64,000 nt of DNA, taken from Pectobacterium brasiliense. GTDB lineage: Bacteria > Pseudomonadota > Gammaproteobacteria > Enterobacterales > Enterobacteriaceae. This document shows, one piece after another, positions 1-8,254 of this stretch. The position numbers and the translations under genes are program-made. A model generated the notes under the pieces. The model did not search any database. It was given only the letters and a program-made list of their open reading frames with translations, and was not told the DNA's origin. The stretch covers positions 1,116,001 to 1,180,000 of the forward strand of contig NZ_JACGFN010000001.1 in the NCBI RefSeq assembly GCF_016950255.1. The letters run 5' to 3'. Within the stretch, counting starts at the first letter, position 1; every line of letters starts with the position of its first letter.

Positions 1-917
1 TTAGGATTATTCAGCGGACGCCAAATCCATTCGCCATTACCAGCATGAATTGACAGACCGTTAGAATCGTTCAGTGCCGGACGGTAGTTCAGCGTTGGCG
101 ACGGCTGGTTCGGCCCAAACAGATACATACTGGTCAGCGGAGCGATACCCAGCTTGCCCACTTTGTCACGCATGAACACTTTAGCCTGAACGTCTACGAC
201 GCTGTCACGCCCCGGATAAACGGTAAAACGGTAAGCCCCTGCGGCACGTGGCGAATCCAACAGCGCATAAATCACCAGGTGTTTATCATTTGGTTTTGGA
301 CGTTCAATCCAGAATTCACGGAAACGCGGGAATTCTTCACCAGAAGGCAACGCCGTATCGATCGCCAAACCACGCGCAGATAAGCCATAAATCTGGCCTT
401 TACCTACCACACGGAAATAGCTGGCACCCAGCATGCTGACAATTTCATCGTTCTTATCAGCTTTATTGATCGGATAGAGAACTTTAAAACCGGCAAAGCC
501 GAGATTTTTAACCGTTTCAGGATCGTGATTGACGGAACCAAAATCAAAATACTCAGGAGAGTATTTAATCTCATCAACCGTTGTCGCCGTCACTTCATTA
601 ATTTTCACCGGGGTATCGAAATACATGCCCTGATGGTAAAACTGGAGTTTGAAAGGCGTCTGTACATTATTCCAGTATGATTTGTCGTTATTGAAACGAA
701 TTTGCTGATAGTCCGCAAATTTCATATCACGGAATTGCGCAGGAAGATTACTTTTCGGCGCTTCAAAACTCTTTTCAGCCAGCTTTTCGGCCTGCTGTGC
801 CACATCATCAATAGAGAATGCCCAAGCTGGCACTGCGCTCACTGACAGCATAACGGCGGCGGACAGCCAGCGAAGGCTAGCAACCCGCTGTTTAAACCCA
901 AATTTATTATCCAGCAC
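1..917 (-). CDS. opgG: Glucans biosynthesis protein G (periplasmic), 5' part
   Basis: Only the N-terminal ~305 residues lie in the window; the 3' end is cut off at base 1. OpgG (MdoG) acts in the periplasm in synthesis of osmoregulated periplasmic glucans, working with the OpgH glucosyltransferase on the glucan backbone. The translation has a signal peptide ending in AWA, followed by FSIDDVA and a [12 protein letters not shown] stretch that match enterobacterial OpgG closely. I place the start at a GTG (917-915) preceded by a strong AGGGGGAG ribosome site; it adds about 14 residues before the [10 protein letters not shown] signal segment where the E. coli protein begins. opgH would follow to the left, outside the window. 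In E. coli opgC is the divergent neighbour; here a different gene pair sits there. Confidence 0.95.
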   Translation of the reverse strand, partial: MLDNKFGFKQRVASLRWLSAAVMLSVSAVPAWAFSIDDVAQQAEKLAEKSFEAPKSNLPAQFRDMKFADYQQIRFNNDKSYWNNVQTPFKLQFYHQGMYFDTPVKINEVTATTVDEIKYSPEYFDFGSVNHDPETVKNLGFAGFKVLYPINKADKNDEIVSMLGASYFRVVGKGQIYGLSARGLAIDTALPSGEEFPRFREFWIERPKPNDKHLVIYALLDSPRAAGAYRFTVYPGRDSVVDVQAKVFMRDKVGKLGIAPLTSMYLFGPNQPSPTLNYRPALNDSNGLSIHAGNGEWIWRPLNNP

Positions 918-1294
918 AGCTCCCCCTGTTCGTGTGCTTCAATCAACTAAAATCCATATTAATGGATAAGTTAGCTTTCCGACAACTTGATAAAGATATT
1001 GTTCATCATAATAGGTCAGCGTTTAAACAACGAGAACGCTAAAGCATGATAAACCGGGTTGTCAAAATGGAAAACAGCCACGGACTATAGCGAATATCGC
1101 CCTGCGCGGGCGTAGGATTATTCCGTTTACGCCCGTGCAATTTCCTGACGTGTCATTGATAGAAATCAGAACGGATAGCAACAGCACTTCACATGTCACT
1201 AGCAGTATGTCGGGTATAAACATTTGTGTAACAATGCGGGGACAAGTAAAGTACACTCCTTGGCTGAACCCGGTATTGTTGAATTAAGACTGCT
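918..1294. other. Intergenic region between opgG and the DUF2946 gene
   Basis: This 377-bp divergent region should hold the promoters of opgG and of the rightward pair. I see no convincing gene in it. The one structure is an imperfect inverted repeat at 1104-1138 (11-bp arms GCGCGGGCGTA / TACGCCCGTGC with one mismatch, 13-nt loop). It lacks a T-tract on either side, so it is not an obvious terminator. Confidence 0.6.
1104..1138. repeat. Inverted repeat, opgG upstream region
   Basis: Arms 1104-1114 and 1128-1138 pair over 11 bases with one wobble position. It may be an operator or an RNA hairpin in the leader of one of the divergent genes; no function can be assigned from sequence alone. Confidence 0.4.
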
Positions 1295-1795
1295 ATGCTT
1301 TTGTCCGCACTACGACGGCGAAGTTTCCCAGCCTGGGTCGGCATCTTCGCTATTTTGACCATCTTCATTGCCCCAGTGATTTCACAAACACTGGTGCTTC
1401 ATGGGGCCCATGCTCATGAAAATGGTACAAACACGCATAGCTCGACGGTACATACTAGTGCTACTGCACATACGGCCGACGCGCATGATACAACCGCGTC
1501 CACCAGCCACAGCGGCAGTATAGCCGAACCGCACCATAATCATACCGGACATCAGATGTCCGGGCATCACGCGACGCAATCACACCATTCTCCCTCATCG
1601 CCATCCATGATGATGGACCATGCTGCTTGCGGTTACTGCGTACTCTTTTCGTATACGCCAGCGCTGTTCGCAACAGGCACTCCCAATCCCATACTGAGCG
1701 CGTCTTTATCGGAAGCGCTGGTTATTCATTTTATTTCCCGAATTGTCCTTCCTGAGCGTTATGCTTCTCCTGTAGTCCGCGCTCCGCCTTTCTGA
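1295..1795 (+). CDS. His-rich DUF2946 family protein
   Basis: 166 residues. An N-terminal hydrophobic segment (about residues 14-34) suggests a signal anchor or signal peptide. Residues 36-108 are extremely rich in His, Ser and Thr (18 His in the whole protein, with HH pairs), followed by the DUF2946 hallmark MDHAACGYC with Cys112 and Cys115, then a hydrophobic stretch. DUF2946 proteins are small envelope proteins often found next to copper-responsive or TonB/PepSY genes; the His cluster plus the CxxC is compatible with binding a soft metal such as copper. It lies 102 bp upstream of a PepSY membrane protein on the same strand, so the two probably form an operon. Metal binding is inference; no experimental function is known to me. 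Confidence 0.8.
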   Translation: MLLSALRRRSFPAWVGIFAILTIFIAPVISQTLVLHGAHAHENGTNTHSSTVHTSATAHTADAHDTTASTSHSGSIAEPHHNHTGHQMSGHHATQSHHSPSSPSMMMDHAACGYCVLFSYTPALFATGTPNPILSASLSEALVIHFISRIVLPERYASPVVRAPPF

Positions 1796-1897
1796 ATCAC
1801 GCATCATCATGCTCATGTGCATTTATAACGCATCGCGCTATATCCTTTCAGGTGTGGCGTTTGATCATTTTTTTGCTAAGTGATTTCAGAGGGGTCT

Positions 1898-3421
1898 ATG
1901 TCACACCCTAATCAGGCATCAGCCACTGCTGCCGCCTCCGTTTCACGCCCAGCCGGAGAAACGGCGTCGGATAAACACGCGATGGATAACGTATCGCCAC
2001 GTGCTGCGATCGTTGCCCTGTTCATCCGACTTCATTTTTATATCGGTATTTTTGTCGGTCCTTTTATTTTTGTCGCCGCTCTGACAGGGACGCTGTATGT
2101 CCTGACGCCGCAGATTGAAAACCGACTGTATTCACACCAGCTTTTTACCGAGAGTCAGGGCACGCCACATTCTCTGTCTGAGCAAATCCATGCGGCACAG
2201 GCGGGGCTCGCTCACCGTCAGGATGCAAAACTGCTTGCGATCCGCCCTGCACCGGTAGCCGGAGAAACCACCCGCGTCATGTTTGCCTTGCCGGAATTGG
2301 GGCCATCGGAAAGCCGCGCCGTTTTCATCGATCCGGTTTCGCTGGAAAATCGCGGCAGTGAGATTGTTTACGGCACCAGCGGCATTCTGCCATTCCGTAC
2401 CTGGCTTGATTACCTGCACCGCGGGCTGCTGTTAGGCGATGTCGGGCGTAATTACAGCGAGCTGGCAGCATCCTGGCTGTGGGTTGCAGCACTGGGCGGC
2501 ATTGTTATCTGGTGGTCAACTCGACATCTGTCGTCAGCGACCAAACGACGGAAATTGAAGAATAGCCAGACGACAACAGCCAAGACGCAGCGTCTGCGCC
2601 ACTGGCACGCCACAATGGGGCTGACGCTGGTGCTTGGTTTGCTCTTTTTCTCCGTAACAGGGTTAACCTGGTCGCAATGGGCGGGAAGCAATATTTCTGT
2701 CGCACGTACCGCACTAGGATGGCAGACCCCATCGGTGAACACGCAGTTGCCCACACCGATGTCTCATCACGACATGATGCACGGTCACGATATGGCGATG
2801 ACTACAGATGAACATGCAGAGCACCATGCGTCGATGCCAATGGAGGATGTCGAAGCCGCTTCACCCGCGTTATTTGATGAGGTGCTGGCTGCCGCACGCG
2901 ATGCTGGAATTGATGCCAATAAAATCGAAATCCGCCCTGCCACCAAGCCGCACCGTGCCTGGACCGTCAGTGAAATCGATCGTTCCTGGCCAACGCAGGT
3001 TGATGCCGTATCGGTTAACCCAGATACGCTGGAGATTATCGACAAAACTGATTTCAACACCTTCCCGCTTGCCGCCAAGCTCACCCGCTGGGGAGTGGAT
3101 GCACATATGGGCGTGTTATTCGGTTTGCCAAACCAACTCATCCTCGCGGGATTTGGTCTTGGGCTCTGTACGATGATTGTGTGGGGTTATCGGATGTGGT
3201 GGATACGTCGTCCAAAATCTCGCCATGACGCTAATCCGGTCAACACGCTGACGGCGGCATTGTTAAGGGTTCCTGTCTTGCAGCGTGTGTTGATTGCGCT
3301 TATTACGCTGCTGCTGGCAGTGAGTTTGCCCGTCATGGGGATCAGCCTGCTCATCTTCCTGCTCATTGACGTTGTTCGGTGGTATATGAATCATCCTAAG
3401 CAAACTATCGCTAAAAGCTGA
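1898..3421 (+). CDS. PepSY-associated transmembrane protein
   Basis: 507 residues from the ATG at 1898, which has AGAGGGG seven bases upstream; a GTG at 1880 in the same frame is less likely. PepSY_TM family: first membrane helix about residues 39-69 (FYIGIFVGPFIFVAALTGT), a periplasmic PepSY region, helices near 190-208 and 240-257, then a His/Met-rich loop at about 288-314, a second PepSY region, and two or three C-terminal helices. Such proteins are usually linked to iron-siderophore or copper uptake loci and have been proposed as inner-membrane reductases or regulators of periplasmic proteolysis. The His/Met loop mirrors the His-rich DUF2946 protein just upstream, supporting a shared metal-related role. 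The exact substrate is unknown. Confidence 0.85.
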   Translation: MSHPNQASATAAASVSRPAGETASDKHAMDNVSPRAAIVALFIRLHFYIGIFVGPFIFVAALTGTLYVLTPQIENRLYSHQLFTESQGTPHSLSEQIHAAQAGLAHRQDAKLLAIRPAPVAGETTRVMFALPELGPSESRAVFIDPVSLENRGSEIVYGTSGILPFRTWLDYLHRGLLLGDVGRNYSELAASWLWVAALGGIVIWWSTRHLSSATKRRKLKNSQTTTAKTQRLRHWHATMGLTLVLGLLFFSVTGLTWSQWAGSNISVARTALGWQTPSVNTQLPTPMSHHDMMHGHDMAMTTDEHAEHHASMPMEDVEAASPALFDEVLAAARDAGIDANKIEIRPATKPHRAWTVSEIDRSWPTQVDAVSVNPDTLEIIDKTDFNTFPLAAKLTRWGVDAHMGVLFGLPNQLILAGFGLGLCTMIVWGYRMWWIRRPKSRHDANPVNTLTAALLRVPVLQRVLIALITLLLAVSLPVMGISLLIFLLIDVVRWYMNHPKQTIAKS

Positions 3422-3450
3422 TTTCCGTCCTGTCATCATTGTCCGACGCG

Positions 3451-3498
3451 GCAATAAAAAATCGCCATTGTGTTACACAACGAGTGCACACAATGGCG
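3451..3498 (-). terminator. Rho-independent terminator of the chemotaxis receptor gene
   Basis: Perfect 11-bp arms (CGCCATTGTGT at 3463-3473, ACACAATGGCG at 3488-3498). Read on the minus strand the stem is followed by ATTTTTTATT, a good T-tract, 33 bp beyond the receptor stop codon. Confidence 0.85.
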
Positions 3499-3530
3499 GT
3501 CAATCAGCAATACCGTTTAACGACAAAACG

Positions 3531-5195
3531 TTAGAACGTGGTCCAATCCGCTAACTCACCTTTGGCTGCTGTTTTTTCTGTACGACCATTTTTAGGTGCA
3601 GCCAGCGCGGGCGTTTCTGCTTTTCTATTTAATGCCGCACTTTTGTACGAAGCACCAAGATTGAATACGCTGACCGTACGCGCGAGGCTATTGGCTTGAT
3701 CCTGCAAAGAGAGCGCAGCGGCAGCAGATTCTTCAACCAACGCGGCATTTTGCTGGGTCGTCGTATCAATCTGCCCAACGGCCAGGTTGATCTGGTTGAT
3801 TCCATCACTTTGCTCACGGCTGGCCTGCGCAATTTCGCTGATGAGTCCCGTTACGCCCTGCACATTCGCCACCAGCGAATTCATCGTGACGCCGGTTTCT
3901 TCTACCAGCCCCATGCCGTCCTGCACTTTCTTGAACGAGTCATCGATAAGCTCTTTGATTTCTTTTGCCGCCGTAGCGCTTCGCTGAGCCAGCGCACGCA
4001 CCTCACTGGCAACAACGGCAAACCCTCTACCCTGTTCACCCGCTCGCGCCGCTTCAACGGCCGCATTCAGCGCCAAAATGTTAGTTTGAAATGCAATGCC
4101 ATCAATCACACCGATAATTTCTGCCATCCGCTGTGATGAATCACGAATACCACGCATTTCCTGCGTTACCGTTTCCATCATGGCACCGCTTTTTTTCACG
4201 GTTTCAGACGCGCTAGCCGCAAGGTCTGTCGCCTGCGTCGTATTATCGGCAGTATTTCTTATCGTCGACGTCAATTGTTCCATCGATGACGCCGTTTCTT
4301 CCAGCGAGCTTGCCTGTTCTTCGGTTCGGGCAGATAAATCCTGGTTCCCCGCAGCAATTTGCGATGCGGCACTGGAGATCGTTTCTGCCCCATCGCGCAC
4401 CTGGCTGACAATCTGCCTTAAGCTGCTGTTCATATTATTCAAGGCGGATAACAGCTGACCGGTTTCATCTTTACGCTCGGTATAAATTTCAGAGGTCAGA
4501 TCGCCTTTCGCGACATTTTCGGCAACGCCCAGAGCTTCCTGTATCGGCTGAGTTACGCTGCGGGTAATCAATGAAGCAATAATTAATCCAGCCAGCGCAC
4601 TGATGATAATGATCGTAGCGAGGACCATCAGCGCATTTTTATAACTATCACCCACTTCTTGCGCTGAGGATGACATCTTATCATCTTGTATATCGATAAA
4701 CTCGTTGACTTTGCTGGTGTATTTCGCCTGAGTAACACGCGTTACGTTGAAGTACTCTTCGGCAGCGGCGTCGGCATTACCTGCTGAGACCAGTGCAGAG
4801 AGTTTGTTCGCTGAACCAAGGAAATCACGGCGAATATCGCTAATATCACGTAGTACTGCAACAGATTTATCGTCGCTTACCGATTGGTTCAGATACTCCA
4901 TGAGTTCAGATATTTTCCCTGAACGCTCTTTGTTCAGCGCCAGCTGTTTATTGATTTCATTTTCTGATTTGAGTAATAACAATAGCTGCTGATTATTGAG
5001 GTAACCGTTCAACTCATCAATGAGCTTGTTACTTTTGACGGTGAGTGGGTAATTTTGCGAAACAATCTCATCCATTTTTTCGTGAAAGTTACTTAGCTTT
5101 GAAATTGCCACACTACCAATTACTAAAAGCATTAATACCAAAAAAGAAAATCCCGCCCCTAATCGATATCCTATACGCCAGTTGGACAAACTCAT
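3531..5195 (-). CDS. Methyl-accepting chemotaxis protein
   Basis: 554 residues from the ATG at 5195 (AAGGAG six bases upstream; an ATG two codons earlier lacks spacing). Order: TM1 about residues 8-28, a ~160-residue periplasmic four-helix-bundle-type sensor, TM2 about 190-212, HAMP, then the long cytoplasmic coiled coil. The signalling tip IAFQTNILALNAAVEAARAG is canonical. The last residues are DWTTF, a variant of the NWETF pentapeptide that tethers CheR and CheB, so adaptation is probably full Tsr/Tar style. The ligand cannot be told from the sequence. It is monocistronic: no same-strand gene follows closely, it has its own terminator, and the upstream region is long and gene-free. No FliA promoter box was found upstream. 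Confidence 0.95.
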   Translation of the reverse strand: MSLSNWRIGYRLGAGFSFLVLMLLVIGSVAISKLSNFHEKMDEIVSQNYPLTVKSNKLIDELNGYLNNQQLLLLLKSENEINKQLALNKERSGKISELMEYLNQSVSDDKSVAVLRDISDIRRDFLGSANKLSALVSAGNADAAAEEYFNVTRVTQAKYTSKVNEFIDIQDDKMSSSAQEVGDSYKNALMVLATIIIISALAGLIIASLITRSVTQPIQEALGVAENVAKGDLTSEIYTERKDETGQLLSALNNMNSSLRQIVSQVRDGAETISSAASQIAAGNQDLSARTEEQASSLEETASSMEQLTSTIRNTADNTTQATDLAASASETVKKSGAMMETVTQEMRGIRDSSQRMAEIIGVIDGIAFQTNILALNAAVEAARAGEQGRGFAVVASEVRALAQRSATAAKEIKELIDDSFKKVQDGMGLVEETGVTMNSLVANVQGVTGLISEIAQASREQSDGINQINLAVGQIDTTTQQNAALVEESAAAALSLQDQANSLARTVSVFNLGASYKSAALNRKAETPALAAPKNGRTEKTAAKGELADWTTF

Positions 5196-6052
5196 TAACA
5201 TCTCCTTAATTAATTTTCTCTATCTGTATAAAAACATATAATTAAAAAATTAATATTTATTTAATAAATACAGATAGCTCCAATACTCTTTTTCATAACA
5301 AAAGATACATATCTCGGGACAGATTATTTATATGCCCTGATGAGAAACATAAACAATATGTAGATAGACATGCTCACCAAACCACATCCATCACAGCGCG
5401 GTCGAATGGGTCTAGCCAGATAAAGCGCTCGGTACAAGACATCTGCACATACTGGCAGTGGAAAACACGTCATCCTTTATCCCTCATCTTTCACCGCACG
5501 CTCTCGTCCATAGCTGATTTTTTACATTCCCATATGATCGATAAAACCCAGGAGCATTAACTCCACTAAAATTAGGGTTAAATAGCAGCGATAAGGGTGA
5601 ATAAAAAACCAGAACACGTCTCCCTTGCGCCGAAGGTGGTATCGGCCTTTTGTAGATAATCTTTATATTTTCTAACTTATGGCATTAATATCTATTAAAT
5701 CGATCATTTTTTTATAATCTATCTATTTATAAGATATGTTTTTCCAGGGAGGATAAATATTGCATTTAGGATGTAACAATAAACTCAAAAACAAAAGGTA
5801 ACAATTCATTATAAAATTAAATAAACACAACCTGAGTTTATATTATGGCGATCGAGGAGAGTGGGTATATATGGGATTAGACGAATAAGGTGCAATAGTA
5901 TGTGATTCTCACTTTCTATACTAGCAGCATTACAGGCTAGGTACTTTGAGCAAAGAAACGCACCCAGAGGTCTTTTTATCAAGACCTCTGGGTGATTTAA
6001 TTTTATTATTTACTTCTTGAATCAATCAGAGATTCAACGTCACATTTCAGTA
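5196..6052. other. Long AT-rich gene-free region
   Basis: About 857 bp with no credible open reading frame, strongly AT-rich from 5220-5300 and 5640-5870. The right end holds a perfect 13-bp-stem hairpin (5961-5994). The region presumably includes the receptor promoter near 5200-5300. The rest is unexplained and could hold a small RNA or decayed sequence. Confidence 0.6.
5961..6010 (+). terminator. Strong hairpin, terminator-like, without an obvious upstream gene
   Basis: Arms CACCCAGAGGTCT (5961-5973) and AGACCTCTGGGTG (5982-5994) pair perfectly over 13 bp with an 8-nt loop. On the plus strand it is followed by ATTTAATTTTATTATTT, a T-rich tail. On the minus strand the tail (CGTTTCTTTG) is poorer, but it could also serve the gene that ends at 6053. 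No plus-strand gene precedes it, so either it ends an unannotated RNA or it works mainly on the minus strand. Confidence 0.6.
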
Positions 6053-6334
6053 TTACTTTTTCTTGGAAGCCGCTTTGGATTTACCTTTCAGCAATTCCCG
6101 AACTTTCTTTAGCTCTTTCTGCGTCAACGGCGCTTCTGTTCCGACTTCTTCTGTACCCTGACTGTCCACTAATTCAGGAGACAACTCAGAGGTCTGGTGG
6201 CTTTCATCAAAGCTTCTCAGTAATCGGGCGCTGACTTCTGCACTGATAGATACTTCGTTTTCCAGGGCAGCCGCTTTGATTTTTTCTTTCAGCTCTGGGG
6301 AAATCTTCAGAGACAAACTAGATATCTCACTCAT
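6053..6334 (-). CDS. Ribbon-helix-helix (Arc-type) small protein
   Basis: 93 residues. Residues 6-43 (SLSLKISPELKEKIKAAA, then SISAEVSARLLRSF) have the pattern of a ribbon-helix-helix DNA-binding fold: a short beta strand with alternating polar residues and two helices. The C-terminal half is acidic, then Lys-rich (KGKSKAASKKK). RHH proteins of this size are commonly plasmid- or island-derived repressors or antitoxins. It sits 140 bp downstream of the secreted Cys-rich gene on the same strand, in an AT-rich accessory stretch. No toxin directly overlaps it, so an antitoxin role is not supported by gene layout. Target sites are unknown. Confidence 0.7.
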   Translation of the reverse strand: MSEISSLSLKISPELKEKIKAAALENEVSISAEVSARLLRSFDESHQTSELSPELVDSQGTEEVGTEAPLTQKELKKVRELLKGKSKAASKKK

Positions 6335-6474
6335 TTTATTACCTTTCTCATGGGGTAAAATAGTAAGCTATGACAGCCAGCAAGTAATGTCCATACTGAA
6401 ATAAAAATTTAATATTTCTGTCACAGAAACAGCTTAATCAGACTATTAGCAAAGAGATTATTATTTCGCTATTT

Positions 6475-6792
6475 TTATTTCCCTGCCGAATACGATCTAT
6501 TTCCGTTTTTCATTCTCCAATCGTCAATCATTTTCCGAGTCACTTCGTCTTTGTAACAGATTGGCGAATATCCTCCTACCCGACTCCATGCGCTACGTTT
6601 ACCACACTTACTGCCATTACGTGCTGAATTATAAGGGCAAGGGCAATGACCAGAATAAGACAAAATCGACTCCTGAATGATCTGTTCTTTGATCTGCTCA
6701 TCAGAAATTCGGGCAATTTTCGCCATACTAGGCCTAGAAATAGAAAGCAGAGCCACAGCACATACCATCGCAACAGCCAGCGTTGTTTTCAT
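6475..6792 (-). CDS. Secreted cysteine-rich small protein of unknown function
   Basis: 105 residues with a clear signal peptide (MKTTLAVAMVCAVALLSI, probable cut after SMA, near residue 24). The mature part carries a Cys cluster: HCPCPYNSARNGSKCGKRSAW, shown here in meaning only as C-x-C, an NG-rich turn, C-G, then a Trp-Ser-Arg and PICY motif giving a fourth Cys. Four Cys in an exported protein suggest disulphides or metal binding. I recall this signature from uncharacterised proteins in proteobacterial genomes and mobile regions, but know no function. It is on the same strand as the RHH gene to its left and divergent from the toxin-like gene to its right. Confidence 0.7.
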   Translation of the reverse strand: MKTTLAVAMVCAVALLSISRPSMAKIARISDEQIKEQIIQESILSYSGHCPCPYNSARNGSKCGKRSAWSRVGGYSPICYKDEVTRKMIDDWRMKNGNRSYSAGK

Positions 6793-6947
6793 ACCAAGGG
6801 TCTCATTTTAACCAAAGGATAATAACTGCAGTACAAGATACGAGCAGCAGAACAATGTCACCCAACTACCCATTAAGAGTTAAAAAATTGATCGTAAAAT
6901 ATTAACAACATAAAATGCAGGTGCTGCGAGGATAAAAGGAAACAAAC

Positions 6948-7133
6948 GTGCCACATCATTCCCCATGGGAACTCATTAAACTGACCTACATGATCGGCTT
7001 TGTCATTTCCCTGATCGTTACGTTCTTGTTAAGTAAAGACAAATCCCTGCTCATCCGATTCTTTGCTTCGTTGATAGTTGGGCTAACCTGGCCGTTGAGC
7101 TTTCCCGTTGTCCTGCTGTTCTCCATCTTTTAA
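6948..7133 (+). CDS. GhoT/OrtT family membrane toxin homologue
   Basis: 61 residues, GTG start at 6948 with AAGGA seven bases upstream. Two hydrophobic helices (about 9-27 and 33-60). The C-terminal half, with RFFASLIVGLTWPLSFP followed by VVLLFSIF, matches the conserved GhoT/OrtT motif (FLVG-TWP-S-PVALLFSLF). GhoT and OrtT are small inner-membrane toxins that dissipate the proton motive force and lower ATP, promoting dormancy. GhoT is silenced by the antitoxin RNase GhoS; OrtT is an orphan induced under stress. No GhoS-like gene lies next to this one, so it resembles OrtT. An imperfect hairpin (7154-7185) follows. The gene lies alone between divergent and convergent neighbours. Confidence 0.8.
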   Translation: MPHHSPWELIKLTYMIGFVISLIVTFLLSKDKSLLIRFFASLIVGLTWPLSFPVVLLFSIF

Positions 7134-7153
7134 AGCGGCCTCACCGTAGAATT

Positions 7154-7185
7154 GCTGCCCCGTCACCAATCTCAGACGAGGCAGC
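7154..7185. terminator. Hairpin between convergent toxin-like gene and uspF
   Basis: Arms GCTGCCCCGTC (7154-7164) and GACGAGGCAGC (7175-7185) pair with one mismatch. There is no good T-tract on either strand, so termination is possible but weak. Confidence 0.35.
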
Positions 7186-7200
7186 AGCGTTATGCAAAAA

Positions 7201-7629
7201 CTAGCGGACAACTAAGACTGACATTTTCGCATGGCGAACGATTGCTGCGGCATTTGAACCAAGTAGATAGGTTTTCACATTCGGTCGCCGCGAACCGATG
7301 ACGATTAAATCTGCATTAATCTCTTCCGCCAGCGCTAACACTTCGTCTCTGGCCGAGCCAAAACTGACGCTACATGATAAACGCGAGGCAGGAAGGTCGA
7401 TCGTTTTCATCAGTGATTTCAGCTTGTCATTCGCTTTCACCACCGCCTCATTCTCCAGCTCTTTTATGCCAAAAGAATAAGCAGACAAAAACGCCGACGC
7501 ATCTGGGAGGGAATGAAAGAGGTGGATTGCGGCACCCGACATTTTGGCCAACCTGACTGCATGCGTAAGCGCGTGTTTGGTGAGTTCATCTTCTTCTATA
7601 TCTACTGGCACCAGAATGTTCGTGTACAT
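7201..7629 (-). CDS. uspF: Universal stress protein, UspF type
   Basis: 142 residues from the ATG at 7629 (GGGAGAGG upstream; an in-frame GTG two codons earlier is too close to it). Begins YTNILVPVDI, typical of the Usp alpha/beta fold, and ends SRRPNVKTYLLGSNAAAIVR, which is nearly the E. coli UspF ending, with the glycine-rich loop that binds ATP in this subclass. Cytoplasmic dimeric stress protein; UspF and UspG relatives influence adhesion and motility in E. coli. Monocistronic, divergent from nothing close, convergent with the toxin-like gene. Confidence 0.85.
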   Translation of the reverse strand: MYTNILVPVDIEEDELTKHALTHAVRLAKMSGAAIHLFHSLPDASAFLSAYSFGIKELENEAVVKANDKLKSLMKTIDLPASRLSCSVSFGSARDEVLALAEEINADLIVIGSRRPNVKTYLLGSNAAAIVRHAKMSVLVVR

Positions 7630-7794
7630 AATCACCTCTCCCCTACGTGGATAACTGATTACCTGTCAGTCTTAAGAAGCGTAGTCTGCCCCTCGTCAGC
7701 AAAATATGATCCCGTTCACTTTTACGCATGTTGCCTGCAACTTTTAGCCCAATTGACGCATAAAGTGAGCCGTTAGCTCACCTGTTATTTTCCT

Positions 7795-8250
7795 TTAAAG
7801 CGATCGTGAATAGATACGTGACGATTCACCCCAGGGGTGATAGCCCATTCCGGTAAAGTGAAATCCATACCGTTCATAAAAACCGAGTAACTCGGTGCAT
7901 AAATGCAATGCAGAAAAACCAGCACGGCGAGCTTCCTGAGCAAGATGTTCAATCAACCGCCCCGCATAACCTTTGCCACGATAGTTTTCTTCAACGTAAA
8001 GCGCGCACAACCAGGGATAAAGATCCATGCGGCTGATGAAATCATTGGTAATTAACCCTGCACCGCCAATAATTTGCCCATCCTTCTCCAGCAGATACCA
8101 ATCTGGCAATGGGTTTTCCGCATCAATGCAGTGGCTGATACAATCTTCGTAAAGCATCAGCGTCTCATCTGATGCCCAGTGGCGTTGGAAGTACTGGATC
8201 GCCTGCTCTTTGTATTCGGGGCGATTTCTAACAGAAATAATATTCAGCAT
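7795..8250 (-). CDS. GNAT family N-acetyltransferase
   Basis: 151 residues. The acetyl-CoA-binding motif A is clear: ALYVEENYRGKGYAGRLIEHL near residues 69-89, with RGKGYAG as the pyrophosphate loop; the C-terminal LGFYERYGFH is the usual motif B. The substrate cannot be inferred. The start codon lies only 4 bp after the stop codon of the cysteine hydrolase gene upstream, so the two are cotranscribed. Confidence 0.85.
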   Translation of the reverse strand: MLNIISVRNRPEYKEQAIQYFQRHWASDETLMLYEDCISHCIDAENPLPDWYLLEKDGQIIGGAGLITNDFISRMDLYPWLCALYVEENYRGKGYAGRLIEHLAQEARRAGFSALHLCTELLGFYERYGFHFTGMGYHPWGESSRIYSRSL

Positions 8251-8254
8251 GGAA

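Noticed and set aside
1062..1256. 64-codon minus-strand frame upstream of the DUF2946 gene
   Set aside because: It overlaps the inverted repeat and promoter region, has no ribosome site and no recognisable product.
6053..7133. Toxin-antitoxin operon of the RHH protein with the GhoT-like protein
   Set aside because: The two genes are on opposite strands, about 600 bp apart with another gene between, and GhoT-type toxins are not paired with RHH antitoxins.
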